Assembly: GCA_946481035.1 (NCBI GenBank)
Contig: CAMLNK010000275.1
Span: forward strand, 1-6,089
Length of the DNA: 6,089 nt
Reading direction: 5' to 3'
Origin: an uncultured Dyadobacter sp.
GTDB taxonomy: Bacteria; Bacteroidota; Bacteroidia; Cytophagales; Spirosomataceae
A model generated the notes under the pieces. It had not been told where the DNA came from, did no database searches, and worked only from the letters and a program-made list of their open reading frames with translations. The position numbers were made by a program, and so were the translations under genes. This document shows positions 1-6,089 of the stretch, piece after piece; positions within the stretch are counted from its first letter, which is position 1, and each line of letters begins with the position of its first letter.

Positions 1-1015
1 CCTGCCAGTTATTGTCCTTGTCGCGGGTAACGAAGAAAACAGCCTCGTTCTGGAACGACTGCATATCGTGGTAAAGATCCCAGAGCCGAGCGGGCACTTT
101 GGAATTATTGTTATTGTTCCCGGCATCATCGCGAAAATCGGATGCATCATGGCCCTGGTACAGACTGTAACGCTGGCGACCATCGACTTTGAAATCGATG
201 ACTGCCTTCGCCGCTTCTTTGGCTTTCACCCAGCGATCCACATTATAAGTGTATTCCGAAGCAAACTGGCGCGTATCGTTCGGGAAAGTACCGCCATTCC
301 ACATGGGCGTGGCGGCCATCCAGGAGATCATCGCTTTCAGGCCCAGGCAAGCCCCTTTATCCACCCGGCCGAAATCGGCCCCACCCCAGCTGCCCGGTAC
401 CAATGCAAATGCCGAATCGCAATCCTGTTTGATTTTGGCGGCGATAGTGTGGAACGACTCCTGCTTAAAGTCCATCGGATCGCTGGGCTGAATGGTGTGG
501 GTCACATAAACCACCTCCCCGTACATGCGCGCGGCCAGGTAATGGAAGTAGGCGCGCATGAAATAGGTTTCACCGAGGCGCTTGTTCAGGTCGCCGGCTT
601 GCAGCGGGTTGTCCGGCGTGTTATATTTTCTTACACCTTCCAGGATCACATTCGCCTTGCGGATGCGGGAATACAAATCCCACCAGTACTGCCCGCGGCT
701 GCTGCGGTCGGGCATTGCATTGGGGTTCCAGTCGCCGGTATTGAACTTGTTGGTAAGGCTTCCCTCCGCCGTCGAACCCTCTGCTTCGTCGGTTACGGGA
801 GCGGATGAAAAGTGGGAGAAAAAAACCAGCGGGCTGTTGGAGCCTTTGGCATTATCATACAAATCGGTAATGAGCTGGTTGGTTTTGTTGTATCGGGTAA
901 AAACCTGCTCGGCATCTACCTGGTCGTCGGGTTTGCGGTCGAGGAAATCCTGCTGGCATCCCGACAATGCTGCAATGCCGAATGCAATGCTCGTAAATAT
1001 GCTTCTGGTATTCAT
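1..1015 (-). CDS. SusD/RagB-family outer-membrane nutrient-binding lipoprotein (3' part missing)
   Basis: Surface lipoprotein that acts as the ligand-capturing lid on its SusC partner. The open frame runs without a stop from the ATG at 1015 to the window edge, giving 338 residues; the family is usually about 450-650, so the C-terminal RagB/SusD part lies outside. What is seen: a lipoprotein signal peptide ending in the lipobox LSGC (Cys20 would be lipidated), then QQDFLD. The SusD-like N-terminal domain follows, with the helical hallmarks LGETYFMRAYFHYLAARMYG (about 147-166), GRVDKGACLGLKAMISWMA (about 217-235) and RWVKAKEAAKAVIDF (about 261-275), which correspond to the TPR-like helices of the family. 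A run of five Asn lies at 300-304. It starts 15 bases after the susC stop, so the two are surely co-transcribed. No Shine-Dalgarno is visible; the leader is AT-rich, as is normal in Bacteroidota. The family call is firm; the ligand is unknown. Confidence 0.95.
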   Translation of the reverse strand, partial: MNTRSIFTSIAFGIAALSGCQQDFLDRKPDDQVDAEQVFTRYNKTNQLITDLYDNAKGSNSPLVFFSHFSSAPVTDEAEGSTAEGSLTNKFNTGDWNPNAMPDRSSRGQYWWDLYSRIRKANVILEGVRKYNTPDNPLQAGDLNKRLGETYFMRAYFHYLAARMYGEVVYVTHTIQPSDPMDFKQESFHTIAAKIKQDCDSAFALVPGSWGGADFGRVDKGACLGLKAMISWMAATPMWNGGTFPNDTRQFASEYTYNVDRWVKAKEAAKAVIDFKVDGRQRYSLYQGHDASDFRDDAGNNNNNSKVPARLWDLYHDMQSFQNEAVFFVTRDKDNNWQ

Positions 1016-1030
1016 AAAAATCAGGTTAAA

Positions 1031-4000
1031 TCAGAATGAAATGTCGACGCCAAAATTCACAACCTTCTGGATCGGGTACCAGTCGCCTGAACCCTCGCGG
1101 GTCTCGGGGTCCATATCCACCTCTTTGAGTCCGTCCCAAGTCAGGAGGTTCATACCCTGCACGTAAATGCGGAAGTTGTCGATACCGATCTTTTTAATCG
1201 CCGTTTTAGGCAGATTATAGCCCACCTCGACCGTTTTCAGGCGTATGTATTTCGAATCATACAAAAACAAACTGCTGTTATTATTCTTGTTGTTGCTATG
1301 ATCACCGAAATGTAATGCCGGGTAAGTCGCAGTGGCAGCGGTTTCCGGGGTCCAGCGTTTGAGGTGCATCGGTTTCACTTTACCGTATTTATCCTGGGCA
1401 AAAAGTGGAAAATCGTAAACCGCCGCGCCGGACAGCTGCACCGCCGCTCTCGACGCCCCCTGGAACAACGCGCTGAAATCGAAGTTTTTGAAGCGACCTC
1501 CTACCGGTAAACCAAACATCAGCTCCGGGTTACGCGGGTTACCCACTGCGGTACGGTCGCCGAGGTCGTCGATCTTGCCGTCATTATTCAAATCCTTATA
1601 CACCACATCCCCCGGGCGCAGCGTACCGAACGACTGAAACCCGCTGCCATTGTTCATACCATTGAGCTGGTTGGCCTCTTCCTGGTTTGCTACAAAACGG
1701 TCGAAAAGGTAGTCGAAATGCTCGTCGATGCGCTTGCCGGTGTTGGCCCTTCCGGGTGAGGCATACGGAATCTCATTCATGAAAATGATCTTGTTGCGGG
1801 CAAAAGTCATATTCGGACGAACGAAATAGGTAAAGTCCTTGCCAATACTACCCGTCCAGCCGATCTCGAAATCGAAACCTTTGTTATTCACAATACCCGA
1901 GTTCAGGAACGGCGCGTCTTTACCCACGATATCGGGAAAACCGAGCTTGTTACCCCCACCCATATTGGTGATAATGTCGTACCGGTGCTCCCGGAAAAGG
2001 TCGAGGGTCAATGTGAGGTGTTTCAGGAAAGTCGCGTCGATACCGATATTGGTTTTCCGCGCCTTTTCCCAGGTCAGGTTAGGGTTGGCCAGGTCACCTT
2101 CTGATAGGAATCCTCCCGCACCCGAGCCAAAATTGTCGGTACCGAAGTTGTAATCGCCGCCGCGTCCGCCGAAATATTGCAGGTAAATGAAGCGCTTGTC
2201 GTCGGGAATTTTGTCGCTTCCTACCAAGCCGAACGAGCCGCGGATTTTCAGGTTGTTGAGCCAGTTTTGGGTATTGGTCATGAACCGCTCCTTCGTGAGC
2301 ACCCAGCCGGCTGCTACCGACGGGAAAAAGCCGTAACGTTTGCCCTTCGCGAAGTTCTCCGAGCCATTGTAAGCCGCATTCACTTCCAGCAAATAGCGGT
2401 CGTCGTACCCGTAAGTAGCCCGTGCGGTAATGCCCTGGTAACTGAACGGCACCTGGTTGTTGATAACCCGCTTCGACCTGTTGAAAAGCACCATTCCACT
2501 CACATCATGCAATCCAAAGTTCCGCATGTAGTCGAGTTTGGCCTGAAAATAGGCCCGGCTTTCATTGTTATTGTTATTGTACCCGTTCCCGATCGTCTGA
2601 TCGATATTGTACTTGTTCCCAGACTTGTACGCGCCCGTATAATGCCCGGGCGTGCGGTACACGTCGCTCCCGGCAGTGGGCACAAACGTGGCATAACCCG
2701 GATACTCGCGGTAGCCTTCCGAATAGGTCCCCACCTTGCGATCGATCCAGCCGCCGTCATTGGCATCGTAGGAGAACATTCCTTCGATGGCCAGGCCTTT
2801 GGTGATGAAGTTCAGCTTATGCCCCAGCGAGAATGACCCATTGAGGTAGGTATTCTTCTCATTCAAAAAACCGGTGCGACTGAGCTCGCCGAGAATGTTA
2901 AAGCGGTAAATCTGGTCGCCATACAGCATTCCGAGCGGGTTATTCGCGTTGAAAACCTTGTTCGCAGGGTCGTCGTTCTGTTCTACAACAATGGGCAGGT
3001 AGGAAGGCTGCGTGTTGGCCAGCTCCACAATGCGGGCGGCTGTCGTTCCCGGCGCATTGCGGTCGGTTATGCGGGCACCGAGATCGAGTTTAGCGTAAAA
3101 ATTGTCGGTGATGTCGATATCAATGTTCGAACGGAAGTTGTAGCGCTTGAAAACAGCCTGGGTATTGTTCGCCGTCAGATCGGTGTGGCGATAGTTGCCA
3201 TCCTGCTGGAAGTAATTGGCCAGGACGAAATACCTGGCCCTCAACGATCCACCGCTAATAGATAAACTGTAATCATGCTGCACACCCGGCTTGAACGCAT
3301 AATCGAAATAATTCCAATTGTAGCCCAGGCCGTCGGAGTTATCCCCTTTCGCCTTGCGGAAATCGGCAATGGCCTGCTCCGAGAACAGGTTCAATGTCGT
3401 AGGATCGGCATCCGGGTTATCGTTTCGTCTTGCTTCATTGTAAAGCATCGCATAATCCGCCGAACCGAGGTAAGTAGGGAATTTCACAGGCCTGTTGACC
3501 CCCACCGACGCTTTGAAATTCACCGTCGCCTTGTCCTGGACCTTCCCGCGCCGCGTTGTGATCAGGATTACCCCGTTGGCACCACGAACGCCGTAAGGTG
3601 CTGTGGCCGAAGCATCTTTCAGGATCGTAAACGTCTCGATTTCCGAGGGAGCCAGGTAATCCATGCTCCGTTCGAGGCCGTCGATGATCACAATGGGCGC
3701 CTTGTTTCCGTAAGTAGCTGTACCACGGATAAAAATATCGCTGCGGTCTACACCCGGCTCACCGCCGCTGAACTGGTTCGCAAACAACCCCGGCAGCCTT
3801 CCCGCCAATGCATTGGTAATGCTGGCCGTCGGGCTTTGTTTTAAATCTTCGGTGGTAATGGTCGCGATCGAGCCGGTAATAGTGGCTTTGCGCTGCGAGC
3901 CGTACCCTACGATCACGATCTCCTCCAGTCCGTTCAAATCTTCTTCAAGCTGAATGCTGATCGTCGTTTGAGCGCCTACCGGCTGTTCTTTTTTGAGATA

Positions 4001-4597
4001 ACCAATAAAAGAAACCACCAGCACATCGCCTGCTTCGGCTTCCACGGTAAATTTCCCCGTAGCATCGGCCGAAGTTCCCTTGTCGGTACCTTTTACGATC
4101 ACCGTCGCGCCGGGCAGCGGATTGCCTTTTGCATCGGCAATGGTACCGTTAATCTCCCGGATAACCGTTTCCGGCATTACCGGCAGATTAATTTTCGGCA
4201 CGGGGCCGGCCCCGTCGTGTTCCTCCTTTTTGTAGATCGCGATTTGCTTACCTATTACCTTATACGTCAGGTCTGTTCCTTTGAGCGCGGCATTCAGGAT
4301 AGCCGGCACGGTTTCATTTTTCAGGTTCAGATTAATATTAATTTCCTGCTCACCCGAAAAAAGGTCATCCCTGTAAAATATACGGTAACTGGTTTGTTCC
4401 TGAATTTGCCTGAACAGCGTGCCCAGATTCCCGTTCCGGATTTTGACATCCATCCTGCTTTTCTGGGAGTACCCCGTTGCATGCACGCTCATCATCCCGA
4501 TCCATAACAGCATAACTGTCAGTTTCATGATTCTCAGCAGTTTTGATGGGTGCAATTTTCCCAAAGGGCAATACCCTTTCTGGTCAAATTTTTTCAT
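1031..4597 (-). CDS. SusC/RagA-family TonB-dependent transporter with N-terminal STN signalling domain
   Basis: Complete 1188-residue outer-membrane transporter, somewhat longer than simple SusC proteins because of its signalling extension. Order of parts: a basic N-terminal stretch and hydrophobic signal segment (about 24-40, likely cleavage after VHA at 40); an STN domain (about 48-122); a carboxypeptidase-regulatory-like beta domain (about 148-220, with GTIADAKGNPLPGATVIVKG); a TonB-box-like segment EEIVIVGYG (225-233); the plug (about 238-352) with the SusC signature IVIIDGLER, ILKDASATAPYGVRGANGVI and LITTRRG; then the beta barrel, ending in Phe as outer-membrane proteins do. A DLNNDGKID motif (1002-1010), typical of the C-terminal part of SusC proteins, resembles an EF-hand-like metal-binding loop. 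An STN domain in a transporter beside FecR and sigma genes marks it as a transducer as well as an importer. An alternative start at Met24 (4528) would leave a compact signal peptide; 4597 is preferred because long N-termini are common in Cytophagales homologues. The substrate is unknown. Confidence 0.97.
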   Translation of the reverse strand: MKKFDQKGYCPLGKLHPSKLLRIMKLTVMLLWIGMMSVHATGYSQKSRMDVKIRNGNLGTLFRQIQEQTSYRIFYRDDLFSGEQEININLNLKNETVPAILNAALKGTDLTYKVIGKQIAIYKKEEHDGAGPVPKINLPVMPETVIREINGTIADAKGNPLPGATVIVKGTDKGTSADATGKFTVEAEAGDVLVVSFIGYLKKEQPVGAQTTISIQLEEDLNGLEEIVIVGYGSQRKATITGSIATITTEDLKQSPTASITNALAGRLPGLFANQFSGGEPGVDRSDIFIRGTATYGNKAPIVIIDGLERSMDYLAPSEIETFTILKDASATAPYGVRGANGVILITTRRGKVQDKATVNFKASVGVNRPVKFPTYLGSADYAMLYNEARRNDNPDADPTTLNLFSEQAIADFRKAKGDNSDGLGYNWNYFDYAFKPGVQHDYSLSISGGSLRARYFVLANYFQQDGNYRHTDLTANNTQAVFKRYNFRSNIDIDITDNFYAKLDLGARITDRNAPGTTAARIVELANTQPSYLPIVVEQNDDPANKVFNANNPLGMLYGDQIYRFNILGELSRTGFLNEKNTYLNGSFSLGHKLNFITKGLAIEGMFSYDANDGGWIDRKVGTYSEGYREYPGYATFVPTAGSDVYRTPGHYTGAYKSGNKYNIDQTIGNGYNNNNNESRAYFQAKLDYMRNFGLHDVSGMVLFNRSKRVINNQVPFSYQGITARATYGYDDRYLLEVNAAYNGSENFAKGKRYGFFPSVAAGWVLTKERFMTNTQNWLNNLKIRGSFGLVGSDKIPDDKRFIYLQYFGGRGGDYNFGTDNFGSGAGGFLSEGDLANPNLTWEKARKTNIGIDATFLKHLTLTLDLFREHRYDIITNMGGGNKLGFPDIVGKDAPFLNSGIVNNKGFDFEIGWTGSIGKDFTYFVRPNMTFARNKIIFMNEIPYASPGRANTGKRIDEHFDYLFDRFVANQEEANQLNGMNNGSGFQSFGTLRPGDVVYKDLNNDGKIDDLGDRTAVGNPRNPELMFGLPVGGRFKNFDFSALFQGASRAAVQLSGAAVYDFPLFAQDKYGKVKPMHLKRWTPETAATATYPALHFGDHSNNKNNNSSLFLYDSKYIRLKTVEVGYNLPKTAIKKIGIDNFRIYVQGMNLLTWDGLKEVDMDPETREGSGDWYPIQKVVNFGVDISF

Positions 4598-4693
4598 AAA
4601 TTTGATTTGACTTTTGTTAATACAATGGTTTAAGGATCACTTGCTTGCCGGCAAGTGTGAAGGATCGGGAAACGTTGCCGCGTTTCCCGTTTT
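4598..4693 (-). promoter_or_regulatory. fecR-susC intergenic region, probable site of sigma-dependent susC promoter
   Basis: This 96-base gap separates the anti-sigma gene from the transporter operon. In this gene arrangement the partner ECF sigma factor usually drives the susC-susD pair from just upstream of susC, so a promoter is expected here; that is inference from context. I could not find a good match to the Bacteroidota housekeeping promoter (TTG and TAnnTTTG elements). The 40 bases nearest the start are AT-rich and hold no Shine-Dalgarno. The upstream half is filled by two inverted repeats, listed separately. Confidence 0.4.
4638..4657. repeat. Inverted repeat (7-bp stem, 6-base loop) in susC leader
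   Basis: CACTTGC (4638-4644) pairs with GCAAGTG (4651-4657) around the loop TTGCCG. Within it, 4644-4655 is a perfect 12-bp palindrome (CTTGCCGGCAAG), made possible by the tandem TTGCTTGC, so two exclusive pairings are possible. The element is flanked by direct repeats AAGGATC at 4632-4638 and 4660-4666. There is no T-tract on either side, so it is not a terminator. It could be an RNA hairpin in the susC leader or a DNA operator; the sequence alone does not decide. Confidence 0.6.
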
Positions 4694-4695
4694 TT
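4666..4695 (+). terminator. Terminator-like hairpin with T-tract on the plus strand
   Basis: CGGGAAACG (4666-4674) and CGTTTCCCG (4681-4689) form a perfect 9-bp stem around the loop TTGCCG, followed on the plus strand by six T (4690-4695). That is the form of an intrinsic terminator reading rightwards, although every gene here is read leftwards. On the minus strand the hairpin begins 4 bases after the fecR stop codon and is followed by ATCCTTCACAC, with no U-run, so termination of fecR there would be weak or need another factor. It could also protect the 3' end of the fecR message. Confidence 0.5.
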
Positions 4696-5833
4696 ATGGT
4701 TTGATAGTGCTTTCCTCCAATACGTACCTCCTTTCGTTAGGTTGTTGTTTGTAATTGAGCCCGGTAGTCAACGCGAGCACTTTCAATACGTCGCGGACGT
4801 CTTCTTGCAGAATCAGATCTCCTCCAAATTTGACACCTGCGAGTTTCGGTTGTTTTAGTTCAATATCTACACGGTAATACCTCGATAGCTTTTTAATAAT
4901 TTCAGACAACGGCGCGACATTCAGGGCCAGATAGCCATCTTTCCAGGAAATATATTGTTGGACGTCGACCTGCTGCGTTTGCAGCACCGCCTGATCCTGA
5001 TCGAAAACGGCCCGTGTGCCCGGCGTGATCTTCGTTTTTTTTGATCCGAACAATGCCTGCCGTTGCGTCGTGAGCTCCACACTGCCCTTCGTGAGCACGG
5101 TGGCGGTGTAAGGGTCGTCGTCATAAGCACTTACATCGAATTCGGTACCCAGCACTTTTACCTCCATATCTTTGGTATGCACATAAAAAGGCGCGTTTTC
5201 GGTGTGGGTAACCGAGAAATACGCCTGCCCTTCGAGGTACACCTCGCGCTGGCCTTTATCGAAATGCGACGGATAGACCAGCTTCGAGCCGGAGTTCAGC
5301 CAAATACGCGTCCCGTCGGAAAGCGTCAGCACCGACCGCTTGCCGTAGGGCACAATTAATGTATTAAACTGCTGATCCCCGGCCACTTGCTGGCCTATTG
5401 TCGATGAAGAGTCAACCTGAATGAGCGCCCCATTTTCTTTGTACACGACGCTGGAATTTTCCTTCCGCAGGCTCACCGAACGTTCATCGGCGAGAATGAG
5501 CCGCGTTTCTTCGGCGGAAACTTTCGAGCGGGCGGCCACATCCTGCATTACCCGCGCCGAATCCTCGTAAAAAACAAGGTAGCCGACGCCCGCCAGCAGC
5601 AGCAACGTCACCGAAGCCGCCGCGGCGATCCAGAATGTGTTCAATGATCTCTGTTTTTTCTGCGAGATGGTCTCTCCCACCTGGTTCCAGAGTGTATCCT
5701 TTTCGGTGGTGGAAAAGGTTTCGTTGCGGAGGGTTTTAAACAGCAGCTTCGCCCGTTCGCCAGCCACTCTTTCCTCTTCGGTCAGATGTTCCGGGTCCGG
5801 TATAGGCTCCTGCTTGTTGCTTTTTCTTTTCAT
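4694..5833 (-). CDS. FecR-family anti-sigma factor (inner-membrane signal transducer)
   Basis: Complete 379-residue single-pass inner-membrane protein that controls the neighbouring ECF sigma factor and relays the state of the SusC transporter. What is seen: a charged cytoplasmic N-terminus (1-66) that would bind the sigma factor; one membrane span at about 67-88 (FWIAAAASVTLLLLAGVGYL); a periplasmic FecR domain at about 160-255, with the family pattern PYGKRSVLTLSDGTRIWLNSGS, REVYLEGQAYFSV and VLGTEFDV; and a C-terminal domain of the DUF4974/FecR_C type at about 305-372, which has an STN-like pattern. The Gly229-Thr230 pair in VLGTEFDV lies where FecR-type proteins in Pseudomonas are reported to self-cleave; whether this one does is unknown. 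The start at 5833 is preferred because the next Met (96) lies beyond the membrane span. It follows the sigma gene by 91 bases and precedes susC by 96. Confidence 0.95.
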   Translation of the reverse strand: MKRKSNKQEPIPDPEHLTEEERVAGERAKLLFKTLRNETFSTTEKDTLWNQVGETISQKKQRSLNTFWIAAAASVTLLLLAGVGYLVFYEDSARVMQDVAARSKVSAEETRLILADERSVSLRKENSSVVYKENGALIQVDSSSTIGQQVAGDQQFNTLIVPYGKRSVLTLSDGTRIWLNSGSKLVYPSHFDKGQREVYLEGQAYFSVTHTENAPFYVHTKDMEVKVLGTEFDVSAYDDDPYTATVLTKGSVELTTQRQALFGSKKTKITPGTRAVFDQDQAVLQTQQVDVQQYISWKDGYLALNVAPLSEIIKKLSRYYRVDIELKQPKLAGVKFGGDLILQEDVRDVLKVLALTTGLNYKQQPNERRYVLEESTIKP

Positions 5834-5924
5834 GGAAGCGCTTGTTTAAACTACAAGAGCGACACAAGCGGCAGATATAGACTTCTGAAAGGATTTATTT
5901 TAACAAAAAATAGAAAATATTTTC
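5834..5924 (-). promoter_or_regulatory. sigma-fecR intergenic region, AT-rich, with inverted repeats
   Basis: This 91-base gap holds a perfect palindrome GAAAATATTTTC (5913-5924) directly after the sigma stop codon, then a T-rich run on the minus strand. Nearer fecR there is an inverted repeat CGCTTGT (5839-5845) / ACAAGCG (5864-5870) with an 18-base loop, ending 5 bases before the fecR start codon. The T-run after the palindrome could give weak termination, but the palindrome is pure AT except at its ends. A stretch TATTTTTTG on the minus strand is one base off the TAnnTTTG box and has no convincing TTG element upstream. fecR is therefore either co-transcribed with the sigma gene or has its own promoter; I cannot tell which. 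Confidence 0.35.
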
Positions 5925-6089
5925 TTAACAGCAGATTATCAGGAAGATAGCCCCGAATTCCAGCTTTCCGCGCAGCTCTTTGAGGGCGCGGTACACGAAT
6001 GTGCGACAGGTAGGTACGGAAATCTGCATGATCGCCGCGATTTCGTCGTAATCCAGGTCCTGGTGGAAACGCAGGTAAAGTATCTCCCG
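5925..6089 (-). CDS. ECF sigma-70 factor, C-terminal region 4 (5' part missing)
   Basis: The last 54 codons and the TAA stop of an RNA polymerase sigma factor of the extracytoplasmic-function group; the N-terminal two thirds or more, including region 2, lie beyond the right edge. What is seen is sigma region 4.2, the helix-turn-helix that binds the -35 element: REILYLRFHQDLDYDEIAAI, then MQISVPTCRTFVYRALKELR, matching the usual pattern of L-R-(F/Y)...L-x-Y-x-E-I-A...(V/C)-R...A-L-x-x-L-R. After the DNA-binding part the protein ends in a hydrophobic tail with two final Cys (FGAIFLIICC). The frame is open to the edge, and the gene lies just upstream of its likely anti-sigma partner, as expected for the Bacteroidota sigma-FecR-SusC-SusD layout. 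Confidence 0.92.
   Translation of the reverse strand, partial: REILYLRFHQDLDYDEIAAIMQISVPTCRTFVYRALKELRGKLEFGAIFLIICC

Noticed and set aside
68..808. A 246-codon plus-strand open frame antisense to the SusD-like gene
   Set aside because: It lies in the exact codon register opposite the lipoprotein gene, its translation has no recognisable domain, and the minus-strand frame shows clear SusD motifs and a lipobox.
2177..2836. A 219-codon plus-strand open frame inside susC
   Set aside because: Antisense to strongly conserved barrel sequence, with no family resemblance; a by-product of codon use in the real gene.
3275..4507. Two plus-strand open frames (189 and 179 codons) opposite the SusC plug and N-terminal domains
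   Set aside because: The minus-strand frame carries the STN, carboxypeptidase-regulatory-like and plug motifs; the plus-strand proteins look like noise.
4668..4674. GGAAAC on the minus strand as an ECF-type -35 element for susC
   Set aside because: It lies inside the stem of the 9-bp inverted repeat, no convincing -10 follows, and Bacteroidota ECF promoter consensus sequences are too poorly defined to call it.
5892..5913. Possible housekeeping promoter (TATTTTTTG on the minus strand) for fecR
   Set aside because: The spacing is one base off TAnnTTTG and no suitable TTG element lies about 20 bases upstream.
1..6089. CRISPR array, tRNA or rRNA genes, insertion sequence or phage genes
   Set aside because: No repeat-spacer pattern, cloverleaf, transposase motif or terminal inverted repeats were seen; nearly all the window is covered by the four genes.

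Overview
The window comes from a member of the Bacteroidota, most likely of the Cytophagales/Spirosomataceae type (Dyadobacter- or Spirosoma-like). Three things point there: the gene order ECF sigma factor - FecR anti-sigma factor - SusC/RagA transporter - SusD/RagB lipoprotein; the lack of Shine-Dalgarno sequences, with AT-rich leaders before the starts; and the style of the SusC N-terminus. The genus is an inference from protein character only. By eye the base composition is roughly half G+C, with AT-rich gaps between genes.

All genes lie on the minus strand, so the order of expression runs from high to low coordinates. At the right edge is the C-terminal end of an ECF sigma factor (5925-6089; its start is outside the window). 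After a 91-base AT-rich gap comes a complete FecR-type anti-sigma factor (4694-5833). A 96-base gap follows, holding two hairpins with the same six-base loop. One of them looks like an intrinsic terminator, but its T-tract faces the plus strand, against the genes. Next is a complete SusC/RagA-family TonB-dependent transporter carrying an N-terminal STN signalling domain (1031-4597). Fifteen bases later begins a SusD/RagB-family surface lipoprotein (from 1015), which runs off the left edge before its C-terminal part.

Together the genes form a transenvelope cell-surface signalling and uptake cassette. SusD and the SusC barrel would capture a ligand at the cell surface and import it using TonB energy. 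The SusC STN domain in the periplasm would contact the C-terminal STN-like domain of FecR. FecR, anchored in the inner membrane, would then release or activate the sigma factor, which would transcribe the susC-susD pair. The ligand cannot be told from this window: no glycoside hydrolase, peptidase, sulfatase or other substrate-defining gene is present, and both ends are cut. This is a known type of system. The points most worth a second look are the intergenic hairpins, the like-with-like domain pairing between SusC and FecR, and the hydrophobic Cys-Cys tail of the sigma factor.
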